In this document: positions 56,096 to 64,000 of the stretch, piece after piece | How the letters are laid out: each line of letters begins with the position of its first letter | How positions within the stretch are numbered: the stretch's first letter is position 1 | Source: Mauremys mutica | Lineage: Eukaryota; Chordata; Testudines; Geoemydidae | Reading direction: 5' to 3' | NCBI RefSeq assembly: GCF_020497125.1 | Contig: NC_059080.1 | Location: 53,199,563 to 53,263,562, forward strand | DNA length: 64,000 bases | Notes under the pieces: generated by a model | The model's database searches: none | What the model was told of the DNA's origin: nothing | The model's input: the letters and a program-made list of their open reading frames with translations, nothing else | Translations under genes and position numbers: made by a program

Positions 56096-56614
56096 CAATA
56101 AGTGGATATGACGAAGAAATAAGAGCATGTGCCATTGTTTGTGTTGTGTTGTTCCACAGATTTGAATTCCATCATTTCTCTGCATGCACTCCAGTTGCCT
56201 TCACTGTATTAGCTGTAGCTGTACTGAATGGTGGTGGGATTGGTTGGAGCACCTTGACAGAGCTGTAACTGTGATACAGTTAAGTACATGTGTACCTTGA
56301 GATGAAGTCTGCCTCATTTCAGTGTTGGAAGCTGTAGGGTGTGTCAGTAGTAGTGCCCCGGGGTCTTCACTATTGGGACTGTCAGCATTCTGGTGGCAGG
56401 CATGACAGTGGTCTTCACAGCTTAGTGAGGGGTAAGTGAAGGCAATGTCTCTGAAGTAATCTTCAGGGTAAAGGGGAGGTAACAGTTTGTAAGTCTGGGG
56501 TGGGTTTGTGTAGAAGAGGCTCAGTATTTGAGCCCCCATACTCCCTAGCTCTGTACCAAAAAGTTACAAGACTCTGAAAATGTTATGAATAGCATATATG
56601 AAGGAATTGAGTAT
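56096..56614. other. Unassigned non-coding sequence
   Basis: No gene or repeat recognised. Confidence 0.35.
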
Positions 56615-56790
56615 GAAGAATCATAGAATCATAGAATCTCAGGGTTGGAAGGGACCTCAGGAGGTCATCTAGTCCAACCCCCTGCTCAAAGCAGGACCAA
56701 ACCCAACTAAATCATCCCAGCCAGGGCTTTGTCAAGCCTGACCTTAAAAACCTCTAAGGAAGGAGATTCCACCACCTCCCTAGGTAACCC
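56615..56790 (-). mobile_element. Young CR1 LINE 3' end, very short copy
   Basis: The complement of AATCATAGAATCATAGAATC (tail repeats), then GGTTGGAAGGGACCTCAGGA and CCAACCCCCTGCTCAAAGCA, is nearly identical to the last 170 bp of the CR1 at 17708-20018. Only the stop-proximal coding end and the 3' UTR were inserted. Confidence 0.92.
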
Positions 56791-56884
56791 CTTGCCCAAA
56801 TGACCCAGTGACTTACTTTACTTTGATCATGCTCAGTGCCATTGTTCAGAAAACTTGTGAAGAGTACAAGTCACATTTACAGGT

Positions 56885-57325
56885 TGGTGGGGAATGGTTT
56901 TCCCATCCCAAGAAAAAAAATTACATATCAAAAATGTCTCCTGCCCTGAATTAGGATGAAGTCAAAATTTCAAAAAATTTCTTTCAGCTGAAGAAAAACA
57001 TGGGTCCAAGTCTATCAAAATGAAACATTAAGATTATATCAAAACATTTCATTTCAACTTCAACCATTTTTAATTTTTTTTAAATTTCATTTACTACTAT
57101 TAGGTTAAATTTCACAATGAAAAGTCATTTCAAACAGCCAACCCAGAATTTTTCATTTAGAAAATGTCAAAACGAAATGTTTTGACAATTTCAAAATATT
57201 TTTAAATATTTTTTGAGTCAGAAAAGGTGTCAAAAATAAGCTTTTCCCATGACAAGTTTTGGTTTCAACAAATCGGCATTTTCCAATGAAAATCATCTTG
57301 TTGAAAAATTCCCAACCAGCTGTAG
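56885..57325. repeat. A/T-rich AAAATTT-type interspersed repeat
   Basis: Dense TTTCATTT, AAAATGTC and CATTTTCCAATG words, ending AAATTCCCAACCAGCTGTAG. That end is close to the complement of the GAGCTAGTTGGG start of the copy at 45955. Confidence 0.5.
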
Positions 57326-57578
57326 TCATGATGACATTATGTTAAGTGTATAGCAGAGTCTTCCATCTTCCCTCTACTTAATTAATGCTAATTTCTTTGA
57401 CAATATTTCTACAGTAAAATCTGAGTCTACATGTGGATTTTAGAATGCTTTAAAACATTGCTCATAAACCAGAAATACTGGTATCAGGGCAAAACTTCCG
57501 AAAGGAACCCCAACAAAATGCAAGGAACCTGCACAGCACACATTCTGTGAAAAGGACCAGTGGGGCATAGCATGAAGG

Positions 57579-58057
57579 TAGGGTGACCAGATGTCAGAAC
57601 AGGAGGGACAGTCCTGTTTTTGGGACTTTTTCTCATATAGGTGCCTATTACCAGGGGCAGCTCCAGGCCCCAGCACACCAAGCGCGTGCTTGGGGCGGCA
57701 TGCCGCGGGGGGCGCTCTGCCGGTCGCCGGGAGGGCGACAGGCAGCTCCGGTGGACCTCCCGCAGGCGTGCCTGCAGCGGGTCCGCTGGTACCTCGGCTC
57801 CAGTGGATCTCCCGCAGGCGTGCCTGCGGGAGGTCCACCAAAGCCACGGGACCAGTGGACCACTGGACCAGCGGACCCTCTGCAGGCACGCCTGCGGGAG
57901 ATCCACCGGAGCCTCCTGCCGCCCTCCTGGCGACCGGCAGAGCGCCCCCCGCAGCATGCCGCCCTGCTTGGGGCGGCGAAATGTCTAGAGCCGCCCCTTT
58001 CTATTACCCCCACCCACCCCCATCCCGTTTTTTCACAGCTGCTATCTGGTATCCCTA
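57579..58057. mobile_element. hAT-type miniature element hosting a second miniature
   Basis: TAGGGTGACCAGATG and CTATCTGGTATCCCTA are inverted ends. Perfect 8-bp duplications CATGAAGG lie at 57571-57578 and 58058-58065. The second element (57652-57999) is inserted inside; without it and one copy of its 8-bp target the host is about 120 bp. Confidence 0.9.
57652..57999. mobile_element. hAT-type miniature element nested in another
   Basis: The ends CAGGGGCAGCTCCAGG and CTAGAGCCGCCCCT are inverted. The flanks CCTATTAC (57644-57651) and TCTATTAC (58000-58007) differ at one base. The interior repeats GGACCTCCCGCAGGCGTGCC-type palindromes, as at 2173-2508. Overlapping ORFs up to 170 codons on both strands are products of this palindromic GC-rich sequence. 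Confidence 0.87.
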
Positions 58058-58065
58058 CATGAAGG

Positions 58066-59699
58066 TGTTGCTAAGTTTCAATGTCTGCAGCATGTCTTCT
58101 TGAGCCACACAGTGCTGGTAATAGCAGCCTGCCTGGAAACTTTTTGTCTGTTAACAGAGCCCTCGTCTTGCTGCACATACACATTTCATTTTCTTTGGAT
58201 TGAGCTAATGATGCACAGACCTGGAGTTCTAAACTTAACTCTGACTAACTGTCAGTACTGCTGCCCAAAAGGGACCATGGGCGCCATGCACTCGCTGAGA
58301 GAAAATCCTGAGTGGCTGAGATCAGTTTGGAGAGGCTCAAAGCCATAGTCTGAGCTGCAGGTGTTCAGAAAAAAAGGCGAACCAGGCAATTTTGTTAACA
58401 GCTGATTTTGGGAGGATGGTATCTTGGGGACCCCTTTTTCAAATTACTGCAAATTTGGATCACTAACCTACTGCACACCACCATAATACACAGCAAATTG
58501 CAAGGTAATCCAAGTAAATGTGGATTTTAGAGCACTTACAATGATTGAGCTTTAAACAGCCTATTGCTCAGTCTTAACCATAACAGAGCTGGTGCTCCAG
58601 TATAATTGAGCTATCTATCCAGCCAGCCACTCAAGGAAGGGGCTTGTGGCCCTGTGAAAGTAGTTTTAGGCTCAGGGATTAAAAATATTGCCTGGACTCT
58701 CCCCGCCAGGTCTGGTCCTGCTGTCTCTGCCCACAGCCATCAGAACAGCAATTCACTCCATCCCACACTTCAAATTGCCCATGCACGGTGCTTCTTGTGG
58801 TGCTCTCATGCCAGCAGGGGGTGCTGGTAGCTAGAAGCACTGCAGGGCTAGCTAGGGGACGGGAGAGAGGGAGAGTGAGCTACACAGACCAATGTGCTAG
58901 CTGCTCAGAGAAAAGCACCAACCTTGGAGTTCTCTGCCCTTTCTGACTGTGCCCAGCATGTTGATGGAACCAATAAATGACAGCTACCAGGCAGGAATCC
59001 AGGGCATGCCACAGGTAAAACACAACCAAGCAAAATAGGTGAGTGCCTGGAAAATCCAGGCAGATTGAGCATCAGCATCAGCTCTCAGGATGACCTCATG
59101 CTGATCACCTAATAAATCTGGCTTGATTGACAGAAGGAGGATGTGTCTATTTATTTCCAGGTGAGTAAATATGTCAGTGACCTGTGACACGCATGATTAC
59201 TGTGGAATTCAGTGTATTACATCTCATATTATTTCTATCATTTAAAATATAGATATTAGCCAAGGGTTATTATCAAACAAAGCAACAGCCATCTATAATA
59301 GGCTGGGATTTAAAAAAAACAAACAACAGAAATCAGCAGAAGTTAAATTACAGAAAAGGGTAAAGGAAATTAGTAGTGGGGAAGGGTTAAAAACAAGCAA
59401 ACACCCCACAAATAGGCAAAGGTTTAAAAGAGACAGAAAAGATCAAGATTAAAAACAAATTTAAAAAGAAAAAATTGACAAGCATAAAAAACCAGGTAAT
59501 TAGAGAAAAGATAAAGAACCACAAGAAGAGGCAATCTGGTGTGGAGTTTAATACATTCAAGGAAAAACTTTTTCATTCTAGTCTTTCTTCTTAGTCTCTA
59601 AATTGTCCAGTTACAGTGTAAGCTCTTTCAGGAAGTGGCCTGATTCCTTGAATGTTTGTAAAGGAACTTGCATCATGCTGGAGACCAAATAGATAATAT
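58066..59699. other. Unassigned non-coding sequence
   Basis: No gene recognised. An A-rich stretch lies at about 59310-59520, and a MIR-3'-end-like TGTAAGCTCTTTCAGG near 59619. Confidence 0.4.
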
Positions 59700-59880
59700 G
59701 AATCATACTGATGGATATGGAGTCTAGACCCGATTCTGCCACTGGCCTGATAGATGACTTTGGGCAAGTCACTTTACTGCTCTGTGCCTCAGTTTCCCCA
59801 TGGGGATAATGATATTGCCCTCCCTTGTAATGTGCTTTGAGATCTACTGATGAAAAGCGCAGTATAGGAGATAGTATTTT
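59700..59880 (+). mobile_element. MIR-type SINE
   Basis: GATTCTGCCACTGGCCTGAT, TGGGCAAGTCACTTTACTGC, TCTGTGCCTCAGTTTCCCCA and GTGCTTTGAGATCTACTGAT match the MIR core and 3' arm in order. Confidence 0.82.
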
Positions 59881-61166
59881 TGGTGTTTTTATAATTATTA
59901 TCATGATAATGCAACTTGGAGTATTTAAATGCATAAAAAGTCAGGACATTCAAAATGATGGCTCTCACGGCTACAGTAACTCCCGTCCATTGCACAGATG
60001 AGTTGGGATTTTCAGCCCAGCATTGCTTAATTGGAGTGAACAGGAGTTTACTTCTGAAACCCCCACTCATGTGGCACTTTGAATTAGTGTACATGGTAAG
60101 CATCTATTTGTACTTGAAATGTGCCAACCACGTAATTCAGCTATAAGTGCACCTTTACTGACAGCCATGCAAAGGAAGAAAGGACCAAAGCAGTGTGACC
60201 ATCTCTTGTGATTTATTCTTGAGTGACGGGATTGGCCAGGGCTGGAGCTTCTCTCATGATGACATGAGATGCTCCAGTCCTCTGAGGAATTTCAGCCCTG
60301 CCTAGGGGAAACCCCCTTTGATTGTCTGCCTGCCCCACTGCCTCACCTCCTGGGGTACAGCAGCCAATCAGGACACACAGGAATGAGGCAGACCTCTCCT
60401 CCTCCCCTCCAGAGTGATCACCACTCTCACTGGGGAGGCGGGAGATAAAGAGCCCAGTAGCTCAGGGCAGCCCCCCTTTCTGTCCCTCCCCCTGTGAGCA
60501 ATGGGGATGGGACAGAGCCTCTGCCCCTCCCACCACTGAACCCATCTGGGAAAGGGGCATGGGAGTGTGAGGAACCCCTGGAGCCACCTCCCAGCTTGAA
60601 AGTAGCTGAGTGACCCTGCTGCAGCCCCCTAGGCCTTGGGGGGGGTGAAGAACTCTGGGAGGAGCAGAGGGGAGGCTGGGAGAGGGCAGGACTGACATGG
60701 GGCTGGAAGGAAGGTAGGTGTGGGGGCAAAAGCTCCTACAGCAGGGGCCAAAATCACCTCACCCAATGCATGTGGGAGAGTGGGCGGCGCTGATTGTGAC
60801 CCATACCCTGTGGGTGGGCAGGGGGGTTCAACCAACCATAAATAGGCCAAAAATACGGCATCTTTGAAGAAGGAGAAAAAACAAGAGTTTGGGGTCCGTC
60901 TCATGATTTTTTAACCTTTGGGACTGGCAATGCTGCCAAAGTCACCCAGTTGCAATCACCACGTAGATTCTCACGCCCACCATGCAGTACTGTATACATG
61001 CAGTCTGGTCATGACAGAGCAAGGAGATTTTCACTACAAGAGGATATGAAAATTTCTAGATTTTATTTTTCAGAATAACACATATGCTGCCTGCAAAGCG
61101 GAATGAGTGGTTGAATAAACATTATTGAAGGTTTATACCAAGAGCCGCCTGATTCATGAAGGATCA

Positions 61167-61168
<2 letters not shown>
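59881..61168. other. Unassigned non-coding sequence
   Basis: No gene recognised. The GC-rich stretch 60290-60800 gives chance ORFs on the minus strand (up to 100 codons) with proline-rich, domain-free products. Confidence 0.4.

Positions 61169-61258
<90 letters not shown>
61169..61258. repeat. (CA)45 microsatellite
   Basis: Ninety bases of uninterrupted CA dinucleotide. The overlapping ORF with a His/Thr repeat is an artefact. Confidence 0.99.
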
Positions 61259-61260
<2 letters not shown>

Positions 61261-61299
61261 GATTTCAATCCCAGAAAAGACCACTGTGATAGTCTAGTG

Positions 61300-61607
61300 C
61301 AGGAGTCGGCAACCTTTCAGAAGTGGTGTGCCGAATCTTCATTTATTAGCTCTAATTTAAGGTTTTGCATGCCAGTAATACATTTTAATGTTTTTAGAAG
61401 GTTTCTTTCTATAAGTCTATAATGTATAACTAAACTATTGTATGTAAAGTAAATAAGGTTTTTAAAATGTTTAAGAAACTTCATTTAAAATTAAATTAAA
61501 ATGCAGAGCCCCCCAGACCAGTGGCCAGGACCAGGGCAGTGTGAGTGCCACTGAAAATCAGCTTGCGTGCCGCCTTCGGCACACGTGCCATGGGTTGCCT
61601 ACCCCTG
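61300..61607. mobile_element. hAT-type miniature element, A/T-rich, 308 bp
   Basis: The ends CAGGAGTCGGCAACC and GGGTTGCCTACCCCTG are inverted, and GGTGTGCCG near the left matches CGGCACACGTGCC near the right. The flanking 8-mers GTCTAGTG and TTCTAGTC agree at six of eight positions, so the duplication is worn. Non-coding. Confidence 0.78.
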
Positions 61608-61846
61608 TTCTAGTCTGATGTTCTGTATAACAGAGGCTAGATATGATGAGTTTACCACTTACCTCCGTAAGGTGTTCCACTGGTTGATTACCCTTATTGT
61701 TAAGAAGTTTCATCTTATTTCTCATGTGAATTTTTCTAAGCCATTAGATCTTGGTTTGTTTTTGTCTGCTAGGTTAAAAGGGCCCATAACATCTGATGTC
61801 TTCTTCCTGCATAGGCGCTTACAGGATCTCTTTGCAAAGCTAAGTA

Positions 61847-62078
61847 TCAGAGGGGTAGCCGTGTTAGTCTGGTTCTGTAAAAGCAGCAAAGAATCCTGTG
61901 GGACCTTATAGACTAACAGACGTTTTGCAGCATGAGCTTTCGTGGGTGAATACCCACTTCTTCGGATGCAAGTCCGAAGAAGTGCATCTTGCATCCGAAG
62001 AAGTGGGTATTCACCCACGAAAGCTCATGCTGCAAAACGTCTGTTAGTCTATAAGGTGCCACAGGATTCTTTGCTGCT
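61847..62078. mobile_element. Penelope-like element 3' end, near-perfect fold-back copy
   Basis: The antisense arm 61882-61972 and the sense arm 61988-62078 are 91 bp each with one mismatch that I can see, separated by 15 nt. The antisense arm continues to the PLE 3' terminus at about 61847. TTTGCAAAGCTAAGTA flanks it at 61831-61846 and 62079-62094, a perfect 16-bp target duplication. The fold point and the sense-arm end match those of the copy at 28908-29133. The loop contains a short extra copy of TCCGAAGAAGTG, as if a polymerase had slipped. Confidence 0.93.
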
Positions 62079-62094
62079 TTTGCAAAGCTAAGTA

Positions 62095-63472
62095 GATGGT
62101 GGTCTTTAAGTCTCTCGTTGTAAGACATGTTCTCCAGATTACAAATCAACAAATCCTTCTTGTGGCTCTCCTCTGTCGCTGTGCCAGGCTGATTCTGCAT
62201 CCCTGTCTGGAGGGGTGACAGGGAAATGACCTTGTCTCCGCCCTTCCCCTTTTTGAGGCACCATGCACACCTAGTTGGGTATGGAGGGACTGCGATTTTG
62301 CTTGTCTCCAGGGCACACCTGGGTAAGGACAAGGCAGAATCTTCCCCAGGGAGATTATATTTAACTCATACAGGTCCCATGACTCTCTTTGGTAACCTAC
62401 TGCAACCCTTTGGAGCTTAAAGAAAATTAGCAGGACCAAGCATTGGACCTGCCCAATTTAATGTGGTGTAAAGTTGCTCATGTGAAAAGTTACACTCGTT
62501 TGTATTACTGCTGCTGAGCACCCCTTTGGGTTTCAGTATTGGTATCACCATTCCACAGCCTGTTATAGCCAGCTGACATCACTGCTGCTAAGCGGTATGC
62601 ATTTATACTGTCTGGAGCAGAGTACCAGTTGCACTGTTCTCCCTACAGTGGCCCCAGTGACAGAAAACCTTTGGTAATATTCCTAATTCAGCGGGCCCAA
62701 GGAGCAGATTGTGGTTCCAACTTTGTGCCTATTGCCATGTGTAGGCCTAGAGGCTGCCAGGGACAACTTAGAAACCAAGAGATAAAAATCCAGAACCCAA
62801 ATCTGTGATCTGTGGAACCACAGGAAAGCTCATTCTATAGACTAGAGGAGGGTGAAGATGATCCTTTGCTGAAGGTCTGCTAGGCTTTCCTGTGTCCCAG
62901 TTGTTCAAGTTAAATGACTTAGCTGCCATCGGGTACTAAGCTGTAGCACCATGTGCTTTAGATGAATTCAGAACCCCACAAAGGGAGGAAGATCGCTGCT
63001 TAGCCTGGGAGTTCAGATTTCTTAAAAGAACACCCAGCTGATCTGATTGACATCACTGGGAGCTCTGGAGCACTCAGCATGTTTGGAAATCAGGCCAGCT
63101 ATTTAAGTGTCTAAATAGGATTACAGTGTCTAACCGGAGGCTCCTGTTTTTTAAAGTCTCAGCCTGCATGTCTTCCAGGTGGCCAGAAGGAATGTTAGCT
63201 GCTTAGGAAACTTCCAAGCAGAGCAGGGCTGAGGACAGTTGCAAGTTCCAGGGGCCTCAGGAGATGAGGCCGGAGACTACAATGTTCTGTACTCAAAGAT
63301 GGGGTGGAGGAGTGTATTGGCAAGATTCAGCTGCACCGTGGGCTGGTATGAACGTGAGGAGAGGGCTGCAGGTTTTGCCTGTGTAATACATTTCTCTAGG
63401 GTGCTCCTGTTTATAGTCAGGTCATTCCTTTTACCAGCAGCTTCAGAAGGAAAACTTGAGCATGCAAGGACC
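62095..63472. other. Unassigned non-coding sequence
   Basis: No gene recognised. An old fuzzy repeat (GGAAATCAGGCCAGC, GTGTCTAAATAGG) lies near 63085-63160. Confidence 0.4.
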
Positions 63473-63633
63473 CAGGGCTGCCCAGAGGTGGGGGACAAAT
63501 GGGGTAATTTGCCTCAGGCCCTGCAGGGGCCCCCACGATAATACAGTATTCTGTAGTATTGCAACTTTTTTTTATGGAAGGGGCCCCCGAAATTGCTTTG
63601 CCCCAGGCCCCCTCAATCCTCTGGGCAGCCCTG
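63473..63633. mobile_element. hAT-type miniature element, 161 bp
   Basis: CAGGGCTGCCCAGAGG and CCTCTGGGCAGCCCTG are a perfect 16-bp inverted pair. The flanks CAAGGACC (63465-63472) and CAGGGACC (63634-63641) differ at one base. Non-coding; the good ends suggest a fairly young insertion. Confidence 0.87.
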
Positions 63634-64000
63634 CAGGGACCTAAAAAGGGGTAGATTAACAGTGCAGTATAAGGGAGAGTGACAGAGCAAGGGGAATGCG
63701 TGTGCAGGCTCAAAGAGGAAGGTAGCGAGCACTTCAGGGGTGCACACATGCACACGCTACCGTAGCTGTGTGAATTTCTAGCAATGCCCCTTTAGCTTTT
63801 TTATGTTCCCCCAGACATTTCAGAGATTTAAACTACAGTAAATCTGACACAAAGAACAACCTCCAAAAAGCAACACCTCTGCTTTAAGCCATTACTCTAA
63901 ATAACTCCACAATTTCATTCAACTACTAGATATTATGGAGTTGGGGCTGTTTGTGATTACCTACAGGTCCCAACCAAGATTGGGGTTCCATTGTGCTAGG
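63634..64000. other. Unassigned non-coding sequence
   Basis: No gene or repeat recognised to the window edge. Confidence 0.35.

Noticed and set aside
57440..58103. ORFs of up to 170 codons on both strands
   Set aside because: Produced by the palindromic GC-rich hAT miniature; the same peptide words appear in the unrelated locus at 2.2 kb.
61156..61422. ORF with a long His-Thr run
   Set aside because: Translation of the (CA)45 microsatellite.
1..64000. CRISPR array, operon, phage or bacterial defence system
   Set aside because: Nothing prokaryotic is present: no dense gene packing, no spaced identical repeats, and the repeats are all vertebrate transposons.

Overview
This 64-kb window is vertebrate nuclear DNA from a gene-poor region or a large intron. 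I recognise no host exon, tRNA, rRNA or other cellular gene. The repeats point to a reptile, most likely a turtle; a crocodilian is the main alternative. There are about fourteen CR1 LINE copies, Penelope-like elements (PLEs) encoding a GIY-YIG endonuclease, a decayed DIRS-type element, many hAT-type miniature transposons with 8-bp target duplications, a 4.9-kb PIF/Harbinger transposon, solo LTRs, MIR-type SINEs and microsatellites. The species call is an inference from this repertoire.

Layout. 1-5.7 kb: A/T-rich fuzzy repeat, then a CR1 split by a hAT miniature element, part of which has been tandemly duplicated (2 x 351 bp), then two more CR1 copies. 5.7-9.5 kb: DIRS-type gag and reverse-transcriptase relic, interrupted by a CR1. 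9.8-15.1 kb: an LTR-like repeat, a CR1, a solo LTR with a 5-bp target duplication and two PLEs. 17.5-21.7 kb: an old antisense CR1 split by a young sense CR1 whose 677-codon reverse-transcriptase ORF is intact. 21.8-29.9 kb: small hAT and Harbinger elements, a PLE with a clear endonuclease ORF, and a three-level nest (hAT element > solo LTR > PLE). 30-37 kb: mostly unique sequence with MIR and CR1 fragments and possible conserved non-coding stretches. 37.07-41.93 kb: the Harbinger, with a broken transposase and a broken two-exon Myb-like gene; a further coding-like relic lies in that gene's intron on the opposite strand. 42-64 kb: CR1 and MIR fragments, an LTR-like repeat holding a Harbinger-type miniature, a miniature inside a miniature (57.58-58.06 kb), a (CA)45 tract, a fold-back PLE and one more miniature.

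No set of genes here works together as a pathway. The coding remains are selfish-element proteins: CR1 and DIRS reverse transcriptases, PLE endonuclease, Harbinger transposase and its Myb-like partner. The most interesting pattern is the PLE copies: separate insertions, each with its own target duplication, share the same fold-back architecture, with a hammerhead-ribozyme-like motif beside the fold point.
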